Assembly: GCF_014654205.1 (NCBI RefSeq)
Contig: NZ_BNAW01000035.1
Span: 1-64,000, forward strand
Length of the DNA stretch: 64,000 nt
Direction: 5' to 3'
DNA from: Amycolatopsis bullii
GTDB lineage: Bacteria; Actinomycetota; Actinomycetes; Mycobacteriales; Pseudonocardiaceae
Shown: in pieces, positions 1 to 8,514 of the stretch
How positions within the stretch are numbered: position 1 is the stretch's first letter
Layout of the letters: each line of letters begins with the position of its first letter
The notes under the pieces: model-generated
What the model saw: only the letters and a program-made list of their open reading frames with translations
What the model was told of the DNA's origin: nothing
Database searches by the model: none
Made by a program: the position numbers and the translations under genes

Positions 1-1086
1 GCCTTCGCCGCCAGGCCGGCCCGCTCCGGCGACCCCGGCACCACGTGCGCCGCCCGGGCTGCCGGGCCACCCAGTGCCCTCGGCACCCAGCCCGGCCTGC
101 CCGTCAGGCGCTCCCACCAGCGTGGCACCCGGCCGCGCCACCGGGCGCGTCCTCGCCTCCCCCGGCGCCGCCGGAGCAGTCGCCGAATTCAGGCCCGCGA
201 TCACCCGCGGCGTCAGGTGCAGCACCGGCACCCCGGACCGCTCCAGCCACCCCGGCCCGTACACGACCGTGGCCGCCGCGGCGAGGTCCGCCGCGAACGA
301 CTCCGCCTCCCGGTACCGCGCGTCCAGCTCGCGGGCCAGGCTGCGCATCACCACCCCGGCGATCGGCGACGGCACCCCGGAAATCGGCTGCGGGTCGGTG
401 AACATGTGCTGGCGCATCATGCTGATCGCGCCGCGGGTGTTGTCGAACGGCAGCCGGCCCGACAGCAGCTCGTACAGCACCGTGCCCGCCGCGTACACGT
501 CGGCCGCTGGGCTCAGCGCGTTGCCCATCGCCTGCTCCGGGGCGATGTACGCCGGTGTTCCGAGGATCTCGCCACCGTGCGTCACCAGCGTGGCGCCCTC
601 GCTGATCACCCGGGCGATGCCGAAGTCGGCCACCTTCACCACGCCCTGCGTGCTGAAGAGCAGGTTCCGCGGCTTGACGTCGAGGTGCAGCACGCCCGCC
701 CGGTGCGCCGCGTGCAGCCCGGCCAGCATCGCCAGCCCGATCGCGCACGCCTGCTCGCCGCTCACCCCGCCGCCGTGGAAGCGGCTGTGCACCGTCCCGC
801 CGTCGAGGCGCTCCATCACCAGCAGGTGCTCGCGGCCGGTGCGGACGTAGTCGTACACCGGCACGATGTGCGGGTGGTCCAGGCTCGCGAGCACCCGCGC
901 CTCGCGGTCGAAGAGCTCGCTGCTCGCCGCGTGGTTGAGCACGTCCCACGGCAGCTGCTTGATCGCGACGCTGCGGCCCAGCGTCCGGTGCACACCGGCG
1001 AACACCACGCCCATGCCGCCCTCGCCGATCGACTCCCCGATGTCGTACTGCGGCAGCGCGGCGACCAGCTCGGCCGGTGCGCTCAT
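1..1086 (-). CDS. Ser/Thr protein kinase, C-terminus beyond the window
   Basis: Eukaryotic-type (PknB-like) kinase. The frame is open from the ATG at 1086 through base 1 (362 codons), so the 3' end is missing. A glycine-rich loop (IGEGGMGVVF, about residues 19-28), catalytic lysine in AIKQ, catalytic loop HLDVKPRN and DFG are all visible, followed by a GTPAYIAPEQ activation/P+1 segment. The catalytic loop has Leu where RD kinases have Arg, so it reads as a non-RD kinase. The visible tail after the catalytic domain is rich in Ala, Gly and Pro; no sensor domain is seen. Its start overlaps the stop of the upstream membrane protein (ATGA), so the two are probably co-translated and the membrane protein may be its partner (inference). 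Confidence 0.9.
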   Translation of the reverse strand, partial: MSAPAELVAALPQYDIGESIGEGGMGVVFAGVHRTLGRSVAIKQLPWDVLNHAASSELFDREARVLASLDHPHIVPVYDYVRTGREHLLVMERLDGGTVHSRFHGGGVSGEQACAIGLAMLAGLHAAHRAGVLHLDVKPRNLLFSTQGVVKVADFGIARVISEGATLVTHGGEILGTPAYIAPEQAMGNALSPAADVYAAGTVLYELLSGRLPFDNTRGAISMMRQHMFTDPQPISGVPSPIAGVVMRSLARELDARYREAESFAADLAAAATVVYGPGWLERSGVPVLHLTPRVIAGLNSATAPAAPGEARTRPVARPGATLVGAPDGQAGLGAEGTGWPGSPGGARGAGVAGAGRPGGEG

Positions 1087-1871
1087 CGGGTGAACTCCTG
1101 CGTGGACGGGACCGTGAGCCGGACCGTCTTGTCACTCTCGGTCACCGCGGGCGGGGCCGGGTGCGGGGTCAGGTAGCCGAGCAGGAACGCGATCGCCGCC
1201 GCGCCGAGCACCACCGGGATCTCGACCGCCGGCTCGGGCGGGACCAGGCGCAGCACCGACAGGCTGATCACCGCGACCAGGCCGGTGCCGAACCCGGCGG
1301 GCAGGAACCGCACGCCGCGGCGCCAGCGGTTGGGCGCCAGCCGGTGCCGGGCCAGCGCGAGCAGCGCGGTCACCCACGCGAGGATGGTCAGCACCAGCAT
1401 CGCCAGGCCGAAGACACCGTAGACCGACCAGAAGGAGCCGCGGACGTCGGCGACCGTCGTCGCCTCCCCCAGCGTGACGCGGCCGGCGTCGAGCAGCTCG
1501 ACCGACGACGGCAGCAACCCGGTCGCCTGCCCGGCCAGGTCACCGAGGTCGAGGACGAACGTCCGGGACACCGAGCCGCGGGCCGGCACCTCGAAGGGCG
1601 CGGTCGTGTCGTAGGCGAAGAAGGTCAACGCGAGGGCGACGCCCGAGAGCCGCACGCTGCGGACCTTCACCGGCGCGGTGCCGGAGTTGGTCGCGACGAC
1701 CTGCAGCTCGACCTGGCTCGCCGGATCGATCGCGACGGTGGCGTCCTCGATCGGGCGCTGGTCGATCGACACCTGCAGCCGCAGGGAGCCGGAGTCCGCC
1801 GACGCCGGTGGCGCGCCCAGCAGCACCGCGCACAAACCCAACGCAACCCCCGCCGCGATGACACGTCCCAT
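1083..1871 (-). CDS. secreted/membrane protein coupled to the kinase
   Basis: 262 residues, family not recognised. An N-terminal signal peptide (cleavage probably after ASA, about residue 25) is followed by an extracellular beta-rich region of about 120 residues. Three hydrophobic segments lie near residues 151-174, 194-211 and 218-235, then a short Pro-containing tail. The design (exported N-terminal domain, membrane anchor, kinase gene downstream with a 4-base overlap) suggests a membrane partner or substrate of the kinase; this is inferred from context only. A divergent secreted-protein gene begins 73 bases away on the other strand, so both promoters must lie in that gap. Confidence 0.75.
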   Translation of the reverse strand: MGRVIAAGVALGLCAVLLGAPPASADSGSLRLQVSIDQRPIEDATVAIDPASQVELQVVATNSGTAPVKVRSVRLSGVALALTFFAYDTTAPFEVPARGSVSRTFVLDLGDLAGQATGLLPSSVELLDAGRVTLGEATTVADVRGSFWSVYGVFGLAMLVLTILAWVTALLALARHRLAPNRWRRGVRFLPAGFGTGLVAVISLSVLRLVPPEPAVEIPVVLGAAAIAFLLGYLTPHPAPPAVTESDKTVRLTVPSTQEFTR

Positions 1872-1944
1872 TGGGCACCCCTACTTGCGTTATCCGACTG
1901 GTCCGGAATGCTACAGCGAGCACACACCGGGGAGGGACGTCCCA

Positions 1945-2841
1945 ATGCGATCCGTGGTTCGGCTGTTTTTCGGCGCCGTGGCCGGAACGTTGCTTCTGCT
2001 CGCCGGGGCGGGCACCGCCAACGCACAATACACATCGTCGGTTGGTTTGAAACCGTCGAGCGGCCAGGCCGGGAGTTCCTTCACCATTTCCTGGAATTTC
2101 TACCCCTGCAAAGGGCCGGTCACCTTTTCCTGGAACGGCACACCGATGTGGTCGGCGAACGCGACCCTCACCGAGACCAGCGGGACGGTCGCGGCCACCG
2201 TGCCCGGCGGCGCCCAGCCGGGGACCTACCCGGTCACCGGCACGTGCACCAACGCCCGGACCGGCGGCCCGCTCAGCGCGGGCAGCCGGTTCACCGTGAC
2301 CGGCACACCCACCACCACGCCCCCGCCGCCGGTGACGACCACGCCGCCCCCGCCGGTGACCACGCGCCCGACCCGGCCGGGCACCACCACGACTCCGGCC
2401 AAGCCGACGACCACCACCCCGGCGCCGACCACGAGCACGCCGCCGACGACGGCGACGACCCCGCCGGCCACGCCCGGCACCCCGACGACGTCCACCACCG
2501 GGCCGAAGCCCGGCGAGCTGGTGCTCGACCACCCGAGCATCAAGCCCGGCGACGCGCTCTCGGCGTCCGGGAAGGGCTGCCTGCCGGGCCGGATGGTGAC
2601 GCTGGTGTCCGACGGCACCGAGGTCGGCACCGCCTACACCGACAGCTCGGGCGCCTTCACCGCACCGGTCGAGTTCACCCGCATCGAAGCCGGGCCGCAC
2701 ACCGTGATCGCCGAGTGCGGCGTGCGGCTGACCGGGGCCGTCGACCAGGTCGTGACCCGCTCGTCCGGCGGGCAGACCGGCACGCTGGTCGTCCTCGTGT
2801 TCTTCGTCCTCGCGGGTATCACGGTGATCCGCTTCCGGTGA
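1945..2841 (+). CDS. secreted Thr/Pro-rich protein with C-terminal membrane anchor
   Basis: 298 residues. The ATG at 1945 is chosen because GGAGGG sits 8 bases upstream and a clean signal peptide follows (Arg, then LLLLAGAGTANA, cleavage before QYTSS). The frame is open further upstream but lacks these features. Layout: an Ig-like or adhesin-like domain (about 28-115), a low-complexity linker of TTPPPP and TTTPA repeats (about 120-195), a second small beta domain, and a C-terminal hydrophobic segment (LVVLVFFVLAGITVI) ending in Arg-Phe-Arg. It resembles surface-anchored actinobacterial proteins with extended stalks. No enzymatic motif is seen; a surface role is inferred. Confidence 0.75.
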   Translation: MRSVVRLFFGAVAGTLLLLAGAGTANAQYTSSVGLKPSSGQAGSSFTISWNFYPCKGPVTFSWNGTPMWSANATLTETSGTVAATVPGGAQPGTYPVTGTCTNARTGGPLSAGSRFTVTGTPTTTPPPPVTTTPPPPVTTRPTRPGTTTTPAKPTTTTPAPTTSTPPTTATTPPATPGTPTTSTTGPKPGELVLDHPSIKPGDALSASGKGCLPGRMVTLVSDGTEVGTAYTDSSGAFTAPVEFTRIEAGPHTVIAECGVRLTGAVDQVVTRSSGGQTGTLVVLVFFVLAGITVIRFR

Positions 2842-2848
2842 GCCCCGG

Positions 2849-2902
2849 TTGACATGCAGCCGTCCGGCTGCCTATCGTCGAAAGGCAGCCGGACGGCTGC
2901 AT
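2849..2902 (+). promoter_or_regulatory. promoter with two palindromic operators for the ArsR-type regulator
   Basis: A consensus -35 TTGACA (2849-2854) and a -10-like TATCGT (2873-2878) are separated by 18 bases. The spacer is filled by GCAGCC-N4-GGCTGC (2856-2871). A second copy of the palindrome lies at 2885-2900, 29 bases on. Together the two copies form a 19-base inverted repeat (2854-2872 with 2884-2902). The ATG of the ArsR gene is at 2919, so negative autoregulation by steric block is the natural reading. The symmetry is directly visible; the binding protein is inferred. Confidence 0.75.
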
Positions 2903-2918
2903 ATCGACGGAAGGCGCG

Positions 2919-3695
2919 ATGGACGAGGTCTTCAAGGCACTGGCCGACCCCAGCCGCCGCCGGCTGCTGGACGTGCTCAACGAGCGCAACGGCCAGACCC
3001 TGCGCGAACTGTGCGCGGGGCTGGACATGGCCCGCCAGTCGGTGAGCAAGCACCTGGCCGTGCTCGAGGCGGCCGGGCTGATCACCACCACCTGGCGTGG
3101 CCGGGAGAAGCTGCACTACCTCGACGCAGGCCCGATCAACGCGATCGCCGAGCGCTGGATGACCCGCTACGACCGGCGGCGGGCCGGCGCGCTGGCCGAT
3201 CTCAAACGAGCACTGGAGTCCGCACCGATGAACGACTTCGCCTACACCACCTACATCAGCACGACGCCGGAGAAACTCTGGCAAGCGCTTACCGATCCGG
3301 CGTTCACGAGCCGGTACTGGGGTGTCTCCTTCGAAACCGACTGGAAAAAGGGCTCGCCGATGACGTGGGCCGAACGAGGCGCGAAATCGAGCGATCCCGA
3401 ACAGATCGTGCTCGAATCGGAACCCCACCGGCGACTGGCGTACACCTGGCACACTTTCACCGCCGACTGGGCGAAAGCGAACGGTATCGACGAAGAAACG
3501 CTGGAAAAACTGCAGCGGGAAAGCCGGAGCAAAGTCACGTTCACCATCGAGCCGCACGGGGAAATGGTGAAGCTGACCGTGCTCCACGACGGTTTCGACC
3601 CCGGCAGCACGACGCTCGAGATGTGCAGCCAGGGGTGGCCGGCCCTGCTGTCCAGCCTGAAGACGCTGCTGGAGACCGGTGCGCCTCTTCCGTGA
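2919..3695 (+). CDS. ArsR-type HTH regulator fused to SRPBCC (AHSA1-like) domain
   Basis: 258 residues. The first about 95 residues are an ArsR winged helix (FKALADPSRRRLLDVL start, recognition region RQSVSKHLAVLEAAGL, wing WRGREKLHYL). Residues about 103-255 are an AHSA1/SRPBCC hydrophobic-pocket domain (TTPEKLWQALTDPAF, then DGFDPGSTTLEMCSQGWPAL). These two modules are often encoded by neighbouring genes; here they are one chain, joined at a Met that could be the ancestral start of the second gene. GGAAGG precedes the ATG. The SRPBCC pocket may sense a hydrophobic ligand and release the operator just upstream (inference). Confidence 0.88.
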   Translation: MDEVFKALADPSRRRLLDVLNERNGQTLRELCAGLDMARQSVSKHLAVLEAAGLITTTWRGREKLHYLDAGPINAIAERWMTRYDRRRAGALADLKRALESAPMNDFAYTTYISTTPEKLWQALTDPAFTSRYWGVSFETDWKKGSPMTWAERGAKSSDPEQIVLESEPHRRLAYTWHTFTADWAKANGIDEETLEKLQRESRSKVTFTIEPHGEMVKLTVLHDGFDPGSTTLEMCSQGWPALLSSLKTLLETGAPLP

Positions 3696-3712
3696 GCCCG
3701 GACAACCGGGCT
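3695..3712 (+). terminator. hairpin at the stop of the ArsR-SRPBCC gene
   Basis: AGCCCGG-ACAA-CCGGGCT, a perfect 7-bp GC-rich stem with a tetraloop that begins on the last base of the stop codon. No U-run follows, which is common for actinomycete terminators. Termination is inferred from position. Confidence 0.5.
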
Positions 3713-3893
3713 AAGTACCCGAACCAGACAGATCTGGCACAGAGATACGTCTGAATCCTCCCCGTTTCGTGGGCGCCCCGCTGAAGTCCGGGTGAATTTC
3801 GCTCGTTCGACAGGATCCGATGCGGTTTTGCGGGCGTTAGGCTCGCATAATCCGTGACCGGTGATGGTCCGATCGAGTGACGGGAGAGTGCGC

Positions 3894-5063
3894 GTGCCGG
3901 GGTCAGTGCGTACCCGCTGGATCGTGGTGGCCGTGGTCGTGGCCGCCGCGGCGGGCGCCGTCGTGGCGTTCTGGCCGGACGACGCGGCCGCCGTCGACCC
4001 CGAGATCGCGGTCTCGCGCTCGGCGTGCGGCACCGGCTGGACGGACCCGAAGCCGGGACCGCAGACGTTCCGCCTGCACAACACCGGGTCGGTGACGGCC
4101 GAGGTCGACCTGATCGACCCGGCCACCGGCGTGATCTACGGCGAGGTCGAGGGCCTCGGCGCGGCGACGACCCGGCCGTTGCAGGTGAACCTCGGCAATG
4201 GCAGCTACGCGTTCCGCTGCCTGCCCGAGGACGCGGGCGCGATCGTCGGGCCGTCCGTGCGGATCACCGGCGGCGCCGAGCGGACCGGGCCGGGCGTCGC
4301 GCCGGTGACGCACGACGACCTGCTCGGGCCGCTCAAGGCCTACCAGCAGCACGTCACGGCGGGGCTCGGCGAGCTGGTGGCGAACACCGGCGCGCTGAAG
4401 AACGCGGTGCACGGCGGTGACCGCGCGGCGAGCCAGGCCGCGTGGGTGACCGCGCACCTGACGTACGAGCGGCTGGGCGCGGCCTACGACGCGTTCGGCG
4501 ACTCCGACGGCGCTCTCAACGGCACGGCCGACGGCCTGCCGGGCGGCGCGGCCGACCCGGGTTTCACCGGCTTCCACCGCCTGGAGCAGGGCCTTTGGCG
4601 CGGCGAGGACCTGAGCGGGCTCGCCGCCGTCGCCGACCAGCTCGACACCGGCGCCCACGCGTTGCAGACGTCCTTCGCCGACAGCCAGGTCGACGGGAAC
4701 GACCTCGGGCTGCGCGCGCACGAGATCATGGAGAACATGCTGCAGTTCGAACTGACCGGCCGCACCGACTACGGCAGCGGCACGAACCTGGCCACGGCCC
4801 GCGCCAACCTCGACGGCACCCGCGCGGTCCTGGACGTCCTGCGGCCGCTGCTGACGCCGCGATACCCGGACCTGTCCAAAGTGGACAGCTGGCTGAACCG
4901 GACGCAGTCCGCGCTGGACGCGGCGCGCCGGCCGGACGGCACGTGGCTGCGGCCGGCGGAGCTGGGCCGGCAGCAGCGGCAGAAGCTCAACGCGGACGTG
5001 GGCGAGCTGACCGAACTGCTGGCCCCGATCGCGGCGATCGCCGAGCCGAGGAGGACCTCGTGA
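3894..5063 (+). CDS. efeO: EfeO-type periplasmic iron-binding protein (cupredoxin + M75 imelysin)
   Basis: 389 residues from the GTG at 3894, chosen for GGGAG about 7 bases upstream; in-frame GTG 3861 and ATG 3864 lack a ribosome site. An N-terminal membrane/signal segment (WIVVAVVVAAAAGAVVAF) precedes a cupredoxin-like domain (about 40-130) and an M75/imelysin domain that keeps the metal-site motif GFHRLEQ (HxxE). EfeO delivers iron to the EfeU permease in the Efe system. It overlaps efeB by 4 bases (GTGA). No efeU lies on either side, so the permease must be elsewhere or the pair works with another transporter. Confidence 0.9.
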   Translation: MPGSVRTRWIVVAVVVAAAAGAVVAFWPDDAAAVDPEIAVSRSACGTGWTDPKPGPQTFRLHNTGSVTAEVDLIDPATGVIYGEVEGLGAATTRPLQVNLGNGSYAFRCLPEDAGAIVGPSVRITGGAERTGPGVAPVTHDDLLGPLKAYQQHVTAGLGELVANTGALKNAVHGGDRAASQAAWVTAHLTYERLGAAYDAFGDSDGALNGTADGLPGGAADPGFTGFHRLEQGLWRGEDLSGLAAVADQLDTGAHALQTSFADSQVDGNDLGLRAHEIMENMLQFELTGRTDYGSGTNLATARANLDGTRAVLDVLRPLLTPRYPDLSKVDSWLNRTQSALDAARRPDGTWLRPAELGRQQRQKLNADVGELTELLAPIAAIAEPRRTS

Positions 5064-6307
5064 CGCCTCGTGGGAACCGGACCTCGGGTTCGCCGCACGG
5101 GCCGATCGCCGGAACCGGCGTCCCCCGCCGTTCGTTCCTGCGCCGGGCCGCGATGGGGGCCGGGCTCACCGTGGCCGCCGGGGCCGGGCTCGGAGCTTCC
5201 TCCGCGACCGTCACCGACGGCAGCTCGCCGGTGCCCTTCCACGGCCCCCACCAGGCCGCCATCCTCCGCAAGCCGCCGTCCCAGACCATCGTCGCCTCCT
5301 TCGACGCCGTCGCCGAGTCCAAGGCCGAGCTCACCGAGCTCTTCCGCGCGATCACCGACCGGGCCCGGTTCCTCACCGCCGGCGGGGCGCCCGCGTCGCT
5401 CGGGATCACCGCGCCGCCCGCCGACTCCGGGGTGCTCGGGCCCGTCGTGCCCGGCAGCGATCTCGGCGTCATCCTCGGCGTCGGCGCGAGCCTGTTCGAC
5501 GACCGGTACGGGCTCGCGAAACTCAAGCCCGCCAAGCTGAAGCCGATGACGACGTTCCCGGACGACGCCCTCGACCCCGCCCAGTGCCACGGCGACCTCA
5601 GCCTGATCCTGTCCGCGAACGACACCGACACCGTCCTGCACGCGCTGCGGGACATCGCGCGCGCCACCCGCGGTGGCATGCAGCTGCGCTGGAAGCTCAA
5701 CGGCTTCAGCTCCCCACCGCGCCCGGAAGGCACGCCCCGCAACCTCATGGGCTTCAAGGACGGCACCGCCAACCCCAACGGGTCCGAAATAGACGGTCTC
5801 GTGTGGACGACGGGCGAACCCGCGTGGACCGCCGGCGGCAGCTACCAGGTGATCCGGCTGATCCGGATGCTGGTCGAGTTCTGGGACCGGGTCTCCCTGG
5901 CCGAGCAGGAGAACATGTTCGGCCGCCGCCGCGACACCGGCGCCCCGCTCGACGGCACCCAGGAAACCGACGTCCCCCGGTACGCCGACGACCCGGTCGG
6001 CACGGTCATCCCGCTGACCAGCCACATCCGCAAGGCGAACCCGCGCACGCCGGAGACCGACGGCAGCCGGATCCTGCGCCGCGCGGTGAACTACGACCGC
6101 GGCGTCGACAGCAACGGCAACCTCGACATGGGCCTGCTGTTCGTCTGCTACCAGCAGGACCTCGAGCGCCAGTTCGAGGCCGTCCAGACGCGGCTGGCCG
6201 GCGAACCCCTGACCGACTACATCTCCCCGTTCGGCGGCGGCTACTTCTTCGCGCTGCCGGGTGTCACCGGCCCGGACGACCACTTCGGGCGCGCCCTGCT
6301 CGCCTGA
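5060..6307 (+). CDS. efeB: EfeB-type DyP peroxidase, Tat-exported
   Basis: 415 residues. The GTG at 5060 overlaps the efeO stop and has GAGGAGG 5 bases upstream. A Tat signal (PRRSFLRRA then a hydrophobic run) indicates folded, haem-loaded export. The DyP signature GFKDGTANP carries the distal Asp, and a conserved His/Arg region follows in the second half. In the Efe system EfeB is linked to iron recovery from haem or oxidation of ferrous iron outside the membrane. Length and motifs match the family. A 32-base gap separates it from the phosphoesterase gene, so all three may share a transcript. Confidence 0.93.
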   Translation: MTPRGNRTSGSPHGPIAGTGVPRRSFLRRAAMGAGLTVAAGAGLGASSATVTDGSSPVPFHGPHQAAILRKPPSQTIVASFDAVAESKAELTELFRAITDRARFLTAGGAPASLGITAPPADSGVLGPVVPGSDLGVILGVGASLFDDRYGLAKLKPAKLKPMTTFPDDALDPAQCHGDLSLILSANDTDTVLHALRDIARATRGGMQLRWKLNGFSSPPRPEGTPRNLMGFKDGTANPNGSEIDGLVWTTGEPAWTAGGSYQVIRLIRMLVEFWDRVSLAEQENMFGRRRDTGAPLDGTQETDVPRYADDPVGTVIPLTSHIRKANPRTPETDGSRILRRAVNYDRGVDSNGNLDMGLLFVCYQQDLERQFEAVQTRLAGEPLTDYISPFGGGYFFALPGVTGPDDHFGRALLA

Positions 6308-6339
6308 CGACCCCATCCCCACCACGAAAGGAATCCACT

Positions 6340-7959
6340 GTGGATAGAAAGACCCGCCGGCGACGACGCGGGCTGCTCGGCGCCGGGGCCCTCGCCTCGG
6401 CCGCCGCGCTGGCCGTCGTCACCGGCTCCGCGGCGACCACCGCGGACGCCCAGCCGCTGAACCTGTTCCCCGCGCACTGGATCCCGACGTCGACGCCGAT
6501 CAAGCACGTCGTCGTCATCTTCGGCGAGAACATCTCGTTCGACCACTACTTCGGCACCTACCCGAACGCGGCGAACACCGACGGCACCCCGTTCACCGCC
6601 GCGCACGGCACCCCGAAGGTCAACGGCCTGGACCACCAGCTGCTGACCGCCAACCCCAACGCCTACAACCCGAAGCGGCTCACCCACGAGCAGGCGCTGA
6701 CCTGCGACCAGAACCACAATTACGGCGCCGAGCAGGCCGCCTTCGACGGCGGCAAGATGGACAAGTTCGTCGAGAAGACCGAGACCGACAAGTGCACCGG
6801 GCAGCCGATCCTGTTCGGCGAGCCCGGCCTGGTGATGGACTACTACGACGGCAACACCGTCACCGGCATGTGGAACTACGCCCAGCACTACGCCCTGAAC
6901 GACAACTCGTTCAACACGGTGTTCGGCCCGTCCAGCCCCGGCGCGATCGACCTGATTTCCGGCAACACCCACGGCGTCCAGGCGGTCGACCCGGTGACGC
7001 ACGAGCCGGTCAGTGACGCCTACGCGGTGCAGTCACCGGACTCCAGCGGCGTCGGCACGATGATCAACGACCCGGACCCGGCCTGGGACGACTGCTCGGG
7101 CAAGAACCACACGAGCAAGGACAACCTGGCCACCATGCACGGCCGCAACATCGGTGACCTGCTCAACCAGCGCCACGTCACCTGGGGCTGGTTCCAGGGC
7201 GGCTTCCGCCCGACCGGCTCGGCCAACGGGTACGCGGTCTGCGGCCAGACCCACACGAACATCGGCGGCAACGCGGTCGTCGACTACAGCCCGCACCACG
7301 AGCCGTTCCAGTACTACCCGTCGACGGCGAACCCGAAGCACGTCCCGCCGTCCTCGGTGCGGGCGATCGGCCAGACCGACCGCGCGAACCACCAGTACGA
7401 CATCTCGGACTTCAACGACTCGCTCCAGGCCGGCTCGATGCCCGCGGTGAGCTTCCTCAAGGCCCCGGAGTACCAGGACGGCCACGCGGGTTACTCGGAC
7501 CCGCTGGACGAGCAGCAGTTCGTCGTCAGCGAGATCAATAAGATCCAGCAGTCCCCGGACTGGAAGTCGACGGCGATCGTGCTGGCCTACGACGACTCCG
7601 ACGGCTGGTACGACCACCAGAAGTCGCCGATCATCAACGGCTCGCACGACGCTTCGCAGGACCAGGCGATCTGCACGGCCAAGGCGACGACGCTGGGCAC
7701 GTACGCCGACCGCTGCGGCTACGGCCCGCGCCTGCCGCTGCTGGTGGTTTCGCCGTTCAGCAAGGTCAACCACGTCGACCACACGCTGACGGACCAGACG
7801 TCGGTGCTGAAGTTCATCGAGGACAACTGGTTCACCGGCCGCATCGGCGACTCGTCGTTCGACACGCGCGCGAATTCGCTCAACGGGATGTTCGACTTCT
7901 GGTGGCCGAAGGCCCGCAAGGTCACCCTCGACCCGAAGACCGGAGCCGTCGTCCACTAG
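6340..7959 (+). CDS. secreted phosphoesterase (phospholipase C / acid phosphatase family)
   Basis: 539 residues from the GTG at 6340, with AAAGGA 7-8 bases upstream; the open frame extends further but would run into efeB. The N-terminus is Arg-rich then hydrophobic and ends in AQP, a secretion signal. The mature start IKHVVVIFGENISFDHYFG is the hallmark of the PF04185 phosphoesterase family (bacterial phospholipase C, AcpA-type acid phosphatase), with the metal-binding Glu-Asn. Further family blocks are NDNSFNTVFGPSSPGAIDL, AYDDSDGWYDHQ and PLLVVSPFS. Whether it prefers phospholipids or phosphomonoesters cannot be told. A shared transcript with efeOB might link phosphate scavenging with iron use (inference). 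Confidence 0.9.
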   Translation: MDRKTRRRRRGLLGAGALASAAALAVVTGSAATTADAQPLNLFPAHWIPTSTPIKHVVVIFGENISFDHYFGTYPNAANTDGTPFTAAHGTPKVNGLDHQLLTANPNAYNPKRLTHEQALTCDQNHNYGAEQAAFDGGKMDKFVEKTETDKCTGQPILFGEPGLVMDYYDGNTVTGMWNYAQHYALNDNSFNTVFGPSSPGAIDLISGNTHGVQAVDPVTHEPVSDAYAVQSPDSSGVGTMINDPDPAWDDCSGKNHTSKDNLATMHGRNIGDLLNQRHVTWGWFQGGFRPTGSANGYAVCGQTHTNIGGNAVVDYSPHHEPFQYYPSTANPKHVPPSSVRAIGQTDRANHQYDISDFNDSLQAGSMPAVSFLKAPEYQDGHAGYSDPLDEQQFVVSEINKIQQSPDWKSTAIVLAYDDSDGWYDHQKSPIINGSHDASQDQAICTAKATTLGTYADRCGYGPRLPLLVVSPFSKVNHVDHTLTDQTSVLKFIEDNWFTGRIGDSSFDTRANSLNGMFDFWWPKARKVTLDPKTGAVVH

Positions 7960-8050
7960 CGCCCCAATGTGGCCTTCGGTGCGTTGAATTGGCACTGCGG
8001 CGCGAAGCGCCTCCGTTGAGGGTGGTGGCGGGGGCATGGACGGAGCACCG

Positions 8051-8091
8051 AAGGCCGCCTTGGGTGCGTCAGACGCAACCAAGGCCGCCTT
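8051..8091. terminator. bidirectional hairpin between convergent genes, repeat-derived
   Basis: Two 20-base arms (8051-8070 and 8072-8091) pair at 18 of 20 positions around one central A. The inner arms are TGCGTC/GACGCA and the outer arms contain AAGGCCGCCTT. It sits between the convergent phosphoesterase and RsbW-like genes. Partial copies of the same sequence occur just upstream (7966-7990), so it looks like a dispersed intergenic repeat that also serves as a terminator. Confidence 0.6.
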
Positions 8092-8103
8092 GGGGCGCTT
8101 GGG

Positions 8104-8514
8104 TCAGGGGGTGACGGGGTCGAGGTCCCAGGTCAGGGTGACGACCGTGCCGGAGTCGCCGGAGGTGATGTCCGCGCGGTCGGCGCTCGCGCGCAGCAGC
8201 AACAACCCCCGGCCCCGCAACGAAACCGGGCGGGTGTCCGGTACCGGGGTGCGCCATTGGCCGTGGTCGGTGATCACCACCTCGAGCCGGCCGGGGGACA
8301 CCGACGCGTCGACGTCGACGAGACCGCCGTCCACACCGTCGTAGGCGTGGTCCGCCACGTTCGCCAGTGCCTCGTAGCTGGCCAGCACGATGTCGCCGGC
8401 CCGGTCCTCGTCGACGCCCGCCGCCAGCACCCACGCCATCAGTTCGTGCCGCAGGCGGCGGAGGGCGCCCGGCGCCGCGGGGACGTCGTGGCAGCGGAAC
8501 GGTTCCGGCCTCAT
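8104..8514 (-). CDS. RsbW-like anti-sigma factor / HATPase_c Ser kinase
   Basis: 136 residues, last gene of a five-gene operon. ATPase-fold motifs are visible: N-box ASYEALANVADHAY, ATP-binding Asp in ITDHG, and GRGLLLLRA. Proteins of this type bind a sigma factor or phosphorylate a STAS antagonist. Its ATG overlaps the stop of the STAS gene (ATGA), the classic arrangement of an antagonist with its cognate kinase. No sigma factor gene is adjacent, so the target is unknown. Start 8514 is chosen from the overlap. Confidence 0.88.
   Translation of the reverse strand: MRPEPFRCHDVPAAPGALRRLRHELMAWVLAAGVDEDRAGDIVLASYEALANVADHAYDGVDGGLVDVDASVSPGRLEVVITDHGQWRTPVPDTRPVSLRGRGLLLLRASADRADITSGDSGTVVTLTWDLDPVTP

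Noticed and set aside
104..1135. A 343-codon minus-strand frame over the kinase region
   Set aside because: Its translation is low-complexity Arg/Ala/Gly. The neighbouring frame from 1086 carries every kinase motif.
3834..3856. Possible iron-dependent (IdeR/DtxR-type) box before efeO around GTTAGGCTCGCATAATC
   Set aside because: Only part of the TTAGGTTAGSCTAACCTAA pattern matches and the symmetry is poor; too weak to claim by eye.
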